Counted from the stretch's first letter, positions 23,083-35,689 are shown. The stretch: DNA of 64,000 bases from Actinomucor elegans (GCA_026027325.1 JAMSLZ010000004.1:1736001-1800000); one strand, 5' to 3'. The notes: a model not told the origin generated them from the letters alone. Translations and numbers: made by a program.

Positions 23083-23493
23083 TTAACAGTAAGCAATAGT
23101 ATAAAAAAGGCCTTCATAATAGATGGCCATGTCATTATCAAAATTAACATACACAAGACCGTCTCGGAAAGTATCAGACTTGATGAAGCCGCTTTCATTG
23201 CGAGCCCAAAAGTAATTAAGCCATTGTGCGGTAGTGCCGTCAAGCTGAAACCATTCAGACCCCATGGCGATTCTCCAGTATCTAACAGCGATCATTTTAT
23301 ACAATAAGTAGTAGTAAGTATATATAGGAAAAGAAAGGTGATGATGATATGGTAGCGTGTTTATATACAATTGACAGTTTGATGGAAGATGGAGTAGTTG
23401 CATGACACTACTATACTCCCTCCAATGAAGCAGTATGTAAACTGCAGTGTAACTTCCATTTTCGATACCACTGTCAGTTGTAGGTAAAGTCAC
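23083..23493 (-). CDS. Unrecognised small protein or gene fragment
   Basis: The longest open stretch in this spacer, about 137 codons, with no upstream in-frame ATG; the track boundary at 23493 is a GTG. The last 65 residues look the most protein-like: YWRIAMGSEWFQLDG, a Trp-rich patch, then VYVNFDNDMAIYYEG, ending in TAA at 23083-23085. An acceptor-like TTAG precedes the YWR segment, so an upstream exon is possible. The Trp pattern weakly recalls WWE-type domains, but I would not assign it. It could equally be a decayed fragment. Confidence 0.25.
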   Translation of the reverse strand: MTLPTTDSGIENGSYTAVYILLHWREYSSVMQLLHLPSNCQLYINTLPYHHHLSFPIYTYYYLLYKMIAVRYWRIAMGSEWFQLDGTTAQWLNYFWARNESGFIKSDTFRDGLVYVNFDNDMAIYYEGLFYTIAYC

Positions 23494-26400
23494 AATGGTT
23501 CTCTCAAAACGACAGTATTTGTTTCATGTTGCTCCTCTTAACATTAAATACAACAAATCACTTCAATAATTCCGAAATTCCGTAAAAAGAGTAACTTTCT
23601 ATTGATGACTTGAAGCGTTTGGGTCGCACTAGAGTAAAATAGATGACTTGATGTTTTTCGGGATCCTAAAACTCGATATCTATCATTCTTCTTTTATTGG
23701 ATTCAATCTCTTATAGACTTTTTAATCATCAGTTGACTCATATGTTGAAGCTACAAATTAACAACCGGAACTCACCCAGCTATTATCAAATGCCTCTACT
23801 GTTCCTAAATACTCGTTCAACCGGCCTGACTAAAGGATGTATTTTAACTATTGGTACCCTGTACTCTACTCTTGATTGTATTCCCTTGAACATTGAGAGT
23901 ATATCCGTCACACCCGCCACAGCTTTAGTTTTACCATTGAATATCATCTTTCCACTAAGTAACATAGAATAGAAAATACCTATAATAGCTGACTAGTGGT
24001 GATACATAGTGGATATCCCTCTGTCTTTGCTCATAAAAATGGGCATGCCAACAAAGTATCTTCCACTTGTTGATATGTAGCATGATGTATAATCGCCAGT
24101 CTCAAAATAAAGGAACCATAGACGCACATTTTCCACTATATTAAGCGTTAGAAGCCGGTCTTATTATTTTAGTAGTGGCCGTAACCCCATTAATAGAAGA
24201 AATGTCAACCTTCTGGCGTTCTCGCCTCTAAGCACCATATGCTACATTAAGAAAACAGCTCAATTACGCTTACTCTCTTCAGCCACATGATTGAGATAGA
24301 GCATCAATACTCAAATCATTTTTTCAGAAACATAACCATCTTGCAAAATTTCTGTCTCACGATCTTTATATTAAAGACACAAGCATTGAGCTTCTTTCAA
24401 TCTTAATAAACGCAGATAAGATTTCAGAAGAGTTCCTCTTGGTTTTTGAAGTGTAATTCCTATCTAATGGTACCTTTTGATCAGAATAAAAATCAGTAAC
24501 TGCTTTCGCGAATTGATCGACCGATGAAGTACCCAGAGGATACGAGCTACAATCAGGCATGAATTTCTTACGCTTTGACTTCAAAAGATCAACATAATGT
24601 ACGGCGCATTTTTACAAGAACTCAACTACTTTTGTTTCAAAACTCTAGATTCCGTCTCATCATTCTGCTTGTGGTAGAAGTCCTAGTATCAAAGTCAAAT
24701 CCTGAATGAAAACAACTATACCATCGGTTTACCAAGTAACGTTACAGTCTTTCCGCATAAGCATTAGTAGCATTTGTACATTGTACAAGCATTTTAAAAT
24801 GCACAATCGTGACAATTATACATTGTGAAATTTCAAATGAATATTCAAAGGTAAAATCCGAGTCGAGGCTATATAGCAAAATGAACTAGAATACAATTAT
24901 TAACCAAATTATAATTTACCCCTAATCCCTATTAATGCTGACCTTATCCGTGGCCCATTGCTTATCAGCATCAAGAATCTTATCTCGCATCATTTCTTCA
25001 ATGATTATTGGGTCATGATTAACTTGCTGCCAGTAGTTATATCAACTAAGGCACTACTATTCTTCGAGAAATCTGCTGCTAATCGAATAGTAGGCTTTAC
25101 CTGCTTACTACAAATTTTTCTTGACTGCACAATCTTGGCTTTTATTTTAGACATATCGCCAGTACCTTGTTTGGTATTTGACTTTTCTTTATGGCCCCAA
25201 ATATATGTTACAATAGAGACTCTATCCGTCCCATACACAATAGGCTTAGAATTAATTTTGGAATCTTTTTTTTTTTTTTTTTCAGGCAATAGTAGCAAAA
25301 GTTTTTTGAACCATTTATCGCATACAATTTCAGCGAAAAAAACCAATTATAATTCTGTTAGTGTCATAATTAAGCAGATCAAATGCCTCGGCTGCTTCAT
25401 TCAATACGTGAACTTTAATAGACGTTTTACTATTCATGATAGAATTAATAGTAGGAGTAGATGGGTTTGAGAGGTGAAAATACGTGTAGAAAATATGTAT
25501 AGAAATTTTTTTTTAGATGAGGTTCCAGTTATGAATCACGTTTATCATTCTAGATAACTGTTCAAGATAATCGCACTTGAGAGAATACGAAATTTAATAT
25601 GTTTGAAAATAAGACCTGTGTTAGCAACATCATTATTGTTATCCTTTTTAGCAGTATAATAATAATGTGGTTTTGTTCGTTTATGATTGCTTTGAATAAC
25701 CTGAAAAAATCAAAGATAAACAACAGATAAGCAACTGAAATATTAGACTGAAAGAGATACCAATCGAATAAATAAAACAAAGTATGAGATATAATATTTT
25801 GGTGTAAGCTTCGAAAGACAATGAAGAATATAATGAGTTGTTTTTTTATTGAAATTGATATAATCGCCCTCTTTTTATAAATTCCATAGAGTAAATTTCT
25901 ACGATCAGTTTATTATCTTTTTTTTTGAGCTAAAGACCTGGCTTCGGCGAACTTTTGACAGCCTGATCTTATGCCCAAGTTTACGTTAAAAGATCAAATG
26001 CAAACTATTGAAAATAAAATAGTTGTAAACTATCTAGCTCTGCTAAAAAAAAAGATAACCTTCAACCGAGCAAGTGAAAAAATTGATATACCAGATTTTC
26101 ACCACATATCAGCATTTGTACTTTAGGGGGTTGACTCTTTAAAATTTGCATACACCGGAGATCTGTGCATTTATCTTTTACAACCGAAATGTCGAAAAAA
26201 AAAGCTCTTTTGATCTAAAAGATTAAAAAATCTGGATTGTCATTTGGCACAGAGTCAAAGAGTAATAATGATTTTCTAAAAGTCTGGACATAGGATTTTC
26301 GTTTCGGTTTGTGATTGGTTAAAGTATTGAGTCTTTGTAAATGAAAAAATAATGTTTATGACTGGAAAGAATACACTCAAGCAGTCGTAGGAATAAATCA

Positions 26401-27281
26401 ATATAGACAACAGAAATAACTATACAGATAATAAAGTATATAAATATAATAATGACACTAAGCTTTACATAGCATAGTATAAGATATCGGATTATACATG
26501 CATTAGAACGCTTTATACTTAGTCAAGGCGTTTCTTTTCTCAGATACACGTGGCTTACAATACGCAAATGCTTTGACCATGATCGTGCGCAAGTACACGG
26601 AAAAAGAGCGGACCGATCCTAGATCAGTTTATCCGATGATATTCGAATCATATATAAAACTGAAGCTGCAATCAAAAAGATAGTGATAAGAACAAGTATT
26701 TGATTTGTGAAAATGGTTCTGTAAGAAACGTGCGTGAGAAGAAGACGGATTCAACGGGCGTACACAATATTAATTATTATTTGGTAGTGTTACCTTGATG
26801 ATGTCTTTGTAACTTATTTCCCCACATTCAGAGTCTCTTTCTGAGGCTTTTTTTTTTTTTTTTTGTCTGCATGTTCATGATTTGAAAAGTATTAATCCAA
26901 AGCGTAATATTCATTAAATGATACCAAGTTGTATAGTTTCTTTTTATTATATATATTGATGTCAGCCCAGATTTTCCCTATTGATCACACTACTTGAAAG
27001 GAATGTGACTAGACTTTTAGGCCAATCATCACGCTAGGGTTTGTAATTTTTTTTTATTTTTTTTATATCAACAACCCCCCTCCACTGCTTCCTTCTTTTC
27101 CTTTAAACCAAAACAACTCTTTTGTTTTATTTTATAAAACAACAGTAAAAGGATACTATTGACCTTTTGGGTGCTTCTCGCTTAATTGAACAAGTGCGAC
27201 TATATACAGATCACCCACTTTAATACACAATTTCTTCCTTGTCTATTCACTCAAGTTTCGTTTTGACTATTTCACTTAAAA
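23494..27281. other. Spacer, possibly with decayed fragments
   Basis: About 3.8 kb with no confident gene. Minus-strand stretches at 24366-24584 (72 codons; RNYTSKTKRNSSEIL) and 25005-25346 (113 codons; interrupted by a K-run from a T homopolymer) have protein-like composition and the same orientation. They may be pieces of one decayed ORF, but no family is recognised. The right 500 bp should be the promoter of the next gene. It contains a CCCCCCT tract near 27076 and a 19-20 nt T-run at 26848-26867. Confidence 0.35.
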
Positions 27282-28051
27282 ATGACTTCTCTTATTATCA
27301 ACACGAACTCCACCACCAACGCCACCAACACCAAGAACAACCAAATGTACAGTCCACACTTCTCTCAGACCCGTTATGCACCCTCCACCCAAGCTCCTTG
27401 CGTTCAGATTCAAAGAGAACGCGCTATGGTGTTGGGTTTTTGCCTGGATCATCCCCTTCAGCCGCCGTAACAAAACGAATAGCAGATGATTCCAACTATA
27501 CCAATAACTGCTGCATTTCTTCTTTACATGACCATTTCTACCCGGATAATAATGACTCTTTTGACTCTCTTGCTTATAATAACAATGCATCGCCTTGTAT
27601 GTCATATATGACGCCTATTGTTAGTAAGAAGAGAAGAAAGTTAGAGCCTCAAGAAGAATCTCAAGATACAGATGAGGATGGTCTTGCCCTGTTTGGTCCC
27701 ATACCTACATTGCAATCATTCACTTCTTCTTCTGCCTTGGATCCTACTTTTAACTCTTCTGCTTCTTCTTCTTCTTCATTCATTGATACTACTCCACCTA
27801 CCATTTGCTTCGACTTTGATGAAGAGACTGTAATCGATGATAACAATAGTATACTTGATGATGAAATGATATTTCAAGAACTAAAATGGATAACTAATAC
27901 TACCTCTTCTACCACCACCACCACCACCACCACTATTGCTACTGCTACCTCTAACAATAATTCGCTTCCTCTTTCACCTCCTTTGTCTCCGTCTGTTCAA
28001 GAGAATCTTGAACCAGACCTTGATGATTTCATTCTCTTCCCATCACTATAA
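27282..28051 (+). CDS. Low-complexity acidic protein with nuclear localisation signal
   Basis: The main frame runs to a stop at 28049-28051 and encodes a Ser/Thr/Asn-rich acidic protein. It contains KKRRKLEP (a classical basic nuclear localisation signal), the hydrophobic patch GLALFGPIPTLQSF, a Thr8 run and an acidic tail ending DDFILFPSL. No domain is recognised; it may be a transcriptional regulator. The only good start, ATG 27282, is in a different frame. A 71-nt intron 27347-27417 (GTACAG...AAAGAG) would join 27282-27346 to 27418-28051 in phase, giving 232 residues. A 35-nt alternative (27373-27407) also restores frame but is too short for an intron. If there is no intron, translation could start at ATG 27598. 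The C-terminal frame is better supported than the first exon. Confidence 0.55.
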
Positions 28052-28245
28052 ATAATAGTAGCTCTTCCTTTTGTACATCTCTTTCTTTCTCTTTCTCTTT
28101 CTCCTTCTATTTCTTTATCTTTTTTTTTAATTGTTTCTTTATAATCATATAAAAAAAACTACAGTTGTTTTATACTATACTATGACTAGTCCAGCATTTT
28201 GATGCATGCCTATTTTGTTTGGAGAAGGGTCTATAAAAAGAACTT

Positions 28246-28701
28246 CTATGATTCATCTTCCTGTCCCACTTCAACACTTTTTACAACAGACTTAATTTCA
28301 TCTACTTTATCCAGCAAACTTTGAGTCAAGGTAACAGCTTCTTTTCTAGCCTGTCTGGCCTTAAGATTGTTAGGACCACAAGTGAAAGCATCCAAATCAA
28401 AAAAGACGTGCATCAATTGCTCGCCCAAATAAGCACCCATATAAAAGTGGGCTTTCTTTTCTTTCTCGGTGGGATAAGAACTGTTTATAAATTCCTTGAC
28501 ATCCGTTTCGTACTTTTTGACTTGAGGTGTAATCTCAGTTTCTAACTTGGTCCGAATCTGCTGTAATTTGCCTAGTAACTCGACTTCTTCACGTGATATT
28601 CCAGCGTCTTGTTGCTGGTTATCATGCATTGGACGACGATGGTTATTAGAAGGCGCATGCTTGGATGGATGGTGGTGGTGATGGTTTTGCTTATTAGTTT
28701 C

Positions 28702-28737
<36 letters not shown>

Positions 28738-29148
28738 ATGTTGATGTTCCTATCGTAAATATAAGTTGCTACCCTCGATTATGGAGCATAATAGGAAAAG
28801 CTAAGTTTCTTACTTCTTTTGAAGCCGTTTTCTTCAGCGTCTCTTTGTCCTTATGGCCTACTTTCATTGTCACAAAGCATCCAGGACGAAGACCGTACAC
28901 GCTCAAAGGCAGGTCATTGTTATTCATTAAAGCTACATTATCAAACATGAGTATTGTCATTCGCGTTATGTCGTTGAATCTCCTTTACCTCCAAAAGCAT
29001 TTATCTTCATGGTCTCAGGATCAACACCGGTAATGCGTTGGCAAATAGATTTCAGGTCTTTGACAGTAGTTCGCTCTAATTCTTTTGCGTTTCGGAATTC
29101 AACAGGAAAGCGTTTACCGTTCCATTTTACTTCGAGTATAGCTGACAT
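28246..29148 (-). CDS. BAG-family Hsp70 co-chaperone with ubiquitin-like domain
   Basis: The exons are 28989-29148, 28814-28932 and 28246-28749, giving 260 residues. Residues 1-90 form a ubiquitin-like domain (MSAILEVKWNGKRFPVEF; SVYGLRPGCFVTMKV). Residues 98-108 are an 11-Gln run, closely followed by a His cluster. Residues 135-255 are a BAG domain of three helices (EEVELLGKLQQIRTKLE; HFYMGAYLGEQLM; LLDKVDEIKSVVKSV). BAG proteins bind the Hsp70 nucleotide-binding domain and stimulate ADP release; with a ubiquitin-like domain they resemble BAG1, which links Hsp70 clients to the proteasome. No membrane anchor is seen, unlike yeast Snl1. The Q and H tract lies in the linker and is probably length-variable. 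Confidence 0.88.
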
Positions 29149-29786
29149 AAGGTAGTAAGATAGGGTTATTGTGTGGCCTGCTGTGGAGGAAGGGGATAAG
29201 GATAGAAGACAGACACCAGCAGGAGCAATGCCCGATGTTCGCTCGAAAGCAGTGACATAGCGGAGTTAAACTCTTTACGATTATGAAACCCATGGAGTTA
29301 CAGATACAGCGAAAACAGTAGTACCAATGGCAGGTTCTGAAATGAAGAAGCGGAAAATAAATACCAATGTGCGGTATTTAAATTGTCGAAAGGCAGTTTT
29401 TTATTTAGTTAAAATACTCTAACAGAAGCCTCTATTCACTACTGTAGTTATTGTATGGTATTTGTTGCTTCTTTACTGTTCCTAAAAAGTTAGTCACATC
29501 TTCGATTCTAGTTCCTAGGCCTTTAATAAGCGATTCTTGTCCTGGTTCCTGAGATTCACAGTAATATCTAGTGTTAGCTAAGGTTTTTAATGGTTTGGAT
29601 TAATACCCTCCTCCATATCCATAGCGTCATTTGGCTTTGGTCATATATTTTCCCTTGTCTGCCCTCGTAAAGGAAAATAGCGTTCGTTTTTGTTCTTTTT
29701 TCAAGTTATAGATATGAAGAATTTGAGAGGAAAAAACCACTTATTGGCACTGTTTTTGCTGTACGATAAGTATAATTTGTACTGAC

Positions 29787-29865
29787 AGCTCATTCTGGGT
29801 ATAGGCTGTTTTATTAAATGCGACATTCGATTCAAATTAGTTTAGAGATCTATTGATCTTCTGAT
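29787..29865 (+). repeat. Dispersed repeat family 1 copy
   Basis: Contains CAGCTCATTCTGGGTA, AAATGCGACATTCGATTCAAA and TTTAGAGATCTATTGATC in family order. Confidence 0.55.
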
Positions 29866-29945
29866 TTATGCTAAGAATGCATGCTTTTCACAGGCTAACT
29901 GTTAATGACTATATTGTTAAATCTACTATAATTAAATAATAAGTA

Positions 29946-30020
29946 TAATAGATTTAATAGCTTATTCTGAACAAGTAATAGTCATCAGATGCGACTTTAA
30001 ACTGAAATCGATTCAATGTT
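29946..30020 (+). repeat. Dispersed repeat family 1 copy
   Basis: AATAGATTTAATAGC, TTATTCTGAACAAG, then AATAGTCATCAGATGCGACT and TTTAAACTGAAATCGATTC. One of the best-preserved copies of the central block. Confidence 0.6.
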
Positions 30021-31083
30021 ACAGCGACGATATACCTTTAACACACTTGTTAACAGCGCTAAAGCCGTTTTAGAGGTACAGCTCGTACTCGACTTTATGA
30101 AATTTTAAAGTATGGATTGACGCTTTTTTTGTTATAAATCGCTAAAAGGGCCTAAATTATCATACTTGAGCTGGGTCTTGCTGATTAAATTAGGCATTAT
30201 CCAGCTATCTGAAATGAAGTGAGCCGTAACAGTGCCTTCATAAGTTCTTTTTTAAATTCTACAGAACCCCTTGCCGCTGGTAATGGCTGTTCAATCTATT
30301 TTTTTTTTTTTTTTTTGTGCCTAAAAGCCCTCTTGAAACACATCAACGTTTAATAGATCAAAGATTAAAGTACATCTGGATAAATCAGAGCATAAATATG
30401 CTTAAAATACATGTGCTCTATTCTGTTGTAAACAACATTACATATAGTTACTTCTCAATTCTTCAAGACAAGTGAATGTACAATACTCTATCCAAACTTT
30501 TATACTCAGCTTAATATTGGATAACGACATTTGTCGTGCTCAAAAACAGACCATATTATTAAATGACAGTATGAGAACTACTTGAAAGCAATTAAATTTA
30601 AGTGGATCATGTAGTGACATTTCCATTTGAAAAGAAACGTAAGCAAATGCATTGTCTTATGTACCACAGCAGCATGCATTAGAATCCATGATTTGACGCG
30701 AGAAAACCATTTAATATTTTTTAATCCTAGTCTCAGAACAAAGAATTAATGCAATTACTTGAATATTTGTAAACAATATAGATCTGTATTGCAATTAATG
30801 TAAGCTGTATTGAGTACAAGAGTTTATCTCTGGGATGAAGACAATCTTGAACAATCAAAACTGATGGTGTGCATTATTCAGAGCGTGAAACAAGGCATAC
30901 AAAGAATTGCCTTACGAGTAAATGAGGAGAGCATACCATATTGCTCTTCTGAATATAGGAAAACTCCCAATTACAAGATCAATGGTATAAACACAACCCA
31001 TATAAATATCAAAACAATCCTTATAGTTTACTGTTTTTTAAGTAAATTAATTACTTAACTGTGTTTTATTCTTTCCAAAAATC

Positions 31084-32861
31084 ATGCCAAAAGTAACTCA
31101 AGGCGTAAGTATAGATATCATCATATTTGATGAAAAACTTTTTAACTTAATACAGACTATGCAGAAAATCGAAAAAAGATTCTCTTTTGAAAGACATAAT
31201 CATGTCGGCTACATCACTCTCAACCGATCTAAAAGACTGAATGTGGTAGATCTTGTTTTACTTAAAGCGATATACCCTCTAATCAAGGTGAACCCCTCGT
31301 TGATTTGACCTGCTAAACCAAATACTTAAAAAAAATGTAGCAATGCGAAAATGCCAAGGATATCAAACTTCTAGTCATTCAAAATAAAGGAAAGGCCTTC
31401 TGTGTAGGCGCCGACATTGGAGGTAACGCTTAAAAGTGAGCTGTTCTCGTCATTGGGAGGCAGCTATGTGCTTTCTTGCTTTTATAAAAGATAAAAATAA
31501 AACCAACTAGAAATATATACACGTTAGAGATTATCAAGAACTTGTTTTACAGAGGACAAGCAGGTTACGATGCGTACTTGGAGCAAATGGATTTGCACTA
31601 TTCCATCTTGCATTATATTGGTTCTATGACTACTCCTATTGTCTCTATCATGGATGGTATAGTCAGTAAGTGTACTTCCTTGTACACCTCCATCATAAAT
31701 ACATAGCCAAATGATTAGCTAAACTTTTCTAGTTGGAGGTGGCCTTTGCTTCTCGGCATTGATGCCCTTTCGCATTGCCACAGAAAATACTATATTTTCC
31801 ATGCCAGAAACGAAGATCGGGTCTTTCACTGATTCAATCGCGAGCTTTGTTCTTTCTCGTATGAGAGGAAACTTGGGTGTTTACTTGGGGCTCACAAGCG
31901 CTACTCTCCAAGCAGAGGATGTTTTGTAATAAATTAAATATATAAACTCTTATATACATTGAGTTTGTCGATAACTAAACACACGCTCCTTTAGATTTTC
32001 AGGCCAAGCTACGCACTTCATGAAGTCTTGCGATGTACCAGCGTTGAATGCGTCCCTATCCAAATTGATACATCCTACGCTTGAAATGATCAATAAAGTA
32101 ATTAGCAGATTCTCAGCCAAGGATGACCATGTACCACAAAGCTATACATTGACATCTACTGTAAGAGATACGATTCACAAGTATGTATGACTATTGAGGC
32201 CATATATATATATAAAAGGAAGGGGGGGACCTAACAGCTATGTGTACTACAGATGTTTCCAGTATAATACAGTAGAAGAGATTGTTCAAGCTTTGCAACA
32301 AGATGGTTCTATTTTTGCACTGAAGGCAAGAAAAGCAATACTCCAAAGATCACCTACAAGTCTTAAAATTACTTTGGAGGTAATTCGTCGCGGCGAACGT
32401 CTTTCGTTACAAGGGTGCCTTATCATGGAGTACAACTTGTGGCATGTTGTACCAGTAAGTATGAAAAGTATAATACGGTATCTTTGCTTCTTATATATTT
32501 GTCTATCAAGTATCAGCACGACTTTAAAGAAGGTGTAGGCGCGTTTTTTGAAAAAAGAGCCGCTCAATGGCAGCCCAGCAAGCTAGCAGATGTCAATTTG
32601 GAGCAGCATATCCGCAAAAATTTATTTGGGTTTCAACACGAAATGAGGAGGCTTTGCCTGTCTAGTAAAGATTATGTTGAATCCCCCTTTGAACGCTTTG
32701 GTTTACCAACAACAGAACAAGTACGTGCTATTGAGGAAAAGTACCATATGAAGAGCATGTCTGAAGTTGAGTCATGGTTCTTGGCGGAACATCAAGGAAA
32801 GTTTGGCATCCGTCAACGAGTTCAACAGGCTTTGAATCAAGGTCAATATCAAAAGAGGTAA
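31084..32861 (+). CDS. Divergent 3-hydroxyisobutyryl-CoA hydrolase-like protein
   Basis: Eight exons: 31084-31104, 31156-31287, 31341-31422, 31528-31665, 31733-31925, 31995-32180, 32253-32454 and 32511-32861. All are in phase, giving 434 residues. It belongs to the crotonase superfamily; 3-hydroxyisobutyryl-CoA hydrolases act in valine breakdown, usually in mitochondria. Visible are the GYITLNR strand, AFCVGADIG (oxyanion region), GGGLCFSALMPFRIATENT, and MPETKIGSFTD, with Glu150 and Asp158 at the spacing of the catalytic pair. The C-terminal HDFKEGVGAFFEKR and W-x-P blocks are also present. Normally invariant features differ: AGGD is VGAD, and FPDVGGSY is FTDSIASF. No clear mitochondrial presequence is seen. 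It may be a paralogue with a changed substrate. The intact frame over eight exons argues against a pseudogene. Confidence 0.85.
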
Positions 32862-33034
32862 CAAATATTGATTGTAGAGGAATTTTCTAGCCATAACTGA
32901 ATGAAATATAAATATCTACATTTATAGTTATAAACAAGCATTTTTACACTATAAAGCAAAATTATAATATTATCTAGCTTCGGCCGTCCTTTGAACAGGT
33001 GCATTTATTATAATAAACGATTGATTTTATTTGC

Positions 33035-35487
33035 TTAATCCACTTGACTATTCAACTCGCTTTCGCCCATCTTTCTTTCTAATTCCTCAGCCATGCGATC
33101 AATCTTTCTGAATTGCCATTTCCACGAGGCGTTATACAAGAAAGGTCTCAAATCAAATCGATTATCATCCGTACTATAAGCTTCTGCGTGATAAGAAGGT
33201 GTCAATGTAGTAAGCTTATGTCTGTTGATGGAATAGTAAAAGAAGAAGCGCTTCACTTTCGTAGCTACTTCAGTAGGAGGTAAATCATCGCCCCATTCGT
33301 GCACCAATTTTGAAAACATAGAGTAAGGACCACAGCGGTCAACTTTACGGAGACGACCGTAGCGTGACAAATCATCATAGGACATACCCATATCTGCTTC
33401 ATCTGATTGAACGTAATCTTTGGTGATGGGTTCAAGTTCGGCTGTAGGCACTGCACTCAAAAACTCTGCCAAGATAGGCATATCAAATTGAGTTTGAGCA
33501 TAAGCAATGAAGCTCTTGAGATCGTGCTTGGAGATACCACCGATAGGATTAATATCAGCACTGCTACAATCATACTTGGTAAGATAGCCTCTCAGACTTT
33601 CATCAACATTGGCACTACCCAAGACAAGCAAACTACCCTTGATTGTACGGCACCAAGGCAAAAGTTGAGCAAAGAGATAAGCAAGTAACATGCGTAGACG
33701 GGCTTGAATATTTTGCATGGCCAAATTCTCAGTATCAGAGCCACCATGGACTTTGTATTTAGGGGACTTGCCAGTGATCAACGTAAAGAGACTATGGATG
33801 GACTTGACTACTGTATCCATGTTGAGATCTGTGTGATAACTACCAATGACTTCTGCTAAATCCTTGGCACGCTTACGTGTTTCTTTGCTAGAGTTTTCAG
33901 TACCCATGTAACAAGTGTAAAAGATACGGTGAGCAAACTCGCGAGGATCAGTGGGAATGTAGGTGCTATCTTCGTTTGCTAATCGACGCGCATCTTCCAA
34001 AACCTGTTGATTACCTTCACCAGCCTCTTTAATAACCAAGCGGCACATGGAAGCTACAATAGTAGCCGTAGCACAACTATCAATACCACCACTCAAAGGT
34101 AAAAAGTAACCAGCAGTCTTGGATCGTCGGAGATAATCCCATAACCAACATGCTGGGCCCAAGGCAATCTCTTCCTCAGGACTGTGATAAAATGGAGGTC
34201 TTGGCTTTGAAGGGCGAACGTGGACATTATCTTCAATGTAGCTGTGTGTCAAGGCCATCTTGACTTGCTCACGTTGATAAGCAGGAGTGGCTTCAGCTTG
34301 AATACCGCGACTGGCCATACGAGCACGGTAAGAACGTACATCTTCCAAATCCACTGTAGCCGTAATCACTTCAACATCGCGCAAAGAAAATTGAGAGCCT
34401 TGAGCAACAATATCACCGTTCATGACAATCATAGCGCAACCGTCATAGTAGAGACGATCACCGTCACATCCTTGTTGGTTGGAGTAAAGATAGATACCGC
34501 CTACCTTAGCAGTAGCAGCCTTGATTAAATCAATACGCGTATTGAGCTTGCGCAATTCATGGTGACTTCCACTGCTATTGGTGAAGATTTCAACACCATC
34601 CAAACCCATTGTGATATGAGGACTGTTGGGCGTGAATAGTTCTTCACAAGTCTCACAACCAATACATGTATCAAATGTACTAATCACGCAATCACCAAAA
34701 GGAACAATGATCTAAGTAAAAAAAAAAAAAAAAAAAAATAGAGAGATGCTTGAGCCTACAGATAGAAAGTATCAAAGTATATGGTTTCATACTTGGTTTG
34801 TGAGCTTGGAAATCATACGAGGCAAATAGTATTCCTCAACCTTCTTGGGTGTCCAAGGTGTAAAAAAACGCATTTCACGGTAATTGCCATCATTTGCTAA
34901 AAAGATCTTGGGTCTAATAAGAACAATCTTGCCATCAGCGATAATGACACGACAGTTGTATTTGACAGATTTATGCATCACTGGCCTTTAGACACGCGTT
35001 AGTTACAAGCCTAAATTCTCTTTTTCTGACTCAATAACATTACATGCCGATATCCAAAATCATATCCTTAGCTTCATCACTTTTAAGAATTTCGGCAAGT
35101 ACCTCCCAAGCATGCAAGTAAGTATCACCTATTGTGATGGTGAATTTTGACATTCTCAACAGTAATGTCTTTTTTTTTTGTTTACCTTCCAAAAAATGAT
35201 CTTGACAGCCATAACCACTATTGTAAAGTGTTGAATGATACGAAAAAAACGCGGAAATATTGCAATGCATATACTTACGTTACTTCCAATTCAGGGCCTA
35301 CACGTAGCTTGGCACCTTTCTTTTTAGCAATGCGAATACTTTCTAAAATACGCTCGAGATTTCCTTCAAAATCTAATGCCCATTGGTTTAATGAACACGT
35401 CGCTAAAGTAATACTATATATAAAAAGATACCGTTTAGATATTGAAACCGTATAAAACACTTTTTTTTGGTATTACAGGTGACCCAT
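33035..35487 (-). CDS. QNS1: Glutamine-dependent NAD+ synthetase
   Basis: Six exons: 35477-35487, 35279-35413, 35186-35217, 35044-35128, 34793-34985 and 33035-34711, giving 710 residues. It catalyses the last step of NAD+ synthesis, amidating nicotinic acid adenine dinucleotide with ammonia from glutamine. The N-terminal nitrilase-type glutaminase starts [15 protein letters not shown] and has the catalytic triad Glu45, Lys114 and Cys174 (CETCEEL). The C-terminal synthetase has the PP-loop SGGIDS at 359-364 and conserved LGSANVDES and [13 protein letters not shown] blocks. The first exon is only 11 nt and supplies MGHL through a split codon; it was found by matching the conserved N terminus. 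A 22-nt A-run at 34718-34738 lies in the last intron. The gene is convergent with the hydrolase-like gene, 173 bp apart. Confidence 0.97.
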
Positions 35488-35689
35488 TTTATTAAGATAA
35501 GTTGAAGAAACCGAGATTTTATGACAGAACAATCAGTGTGAATTTCATCCACCATCATAACGAGAAGACGGAGTTTCAATGTTTTCACAGATACACACTT
35601 AAGAAAGTCTCTGCTATAACTGATACATAAACAATCATGCCTTTCAGATATTACAAAAAAAGCTTTCTCGAAAAATTAAGCTTTAATCC

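Larger units (their letters stand above)
29149..31083. other. Spacer with two family 1 repeat copies
   Basis: No coding sequence is credible. The left end should carry the BAG-gene promoter and the right end the promoter of the hydrolase-like gene. A 19-nt T-run lies at about 30298-30316. Confidence 0.5.

Noticed and set aside
24958..25470. 170-codon plus-strand frame
   Set aside because: Composition is that of AT-rich non-coding DNA and no domain is seen. The opposite strand is marginally more protein-like but also unassigned.
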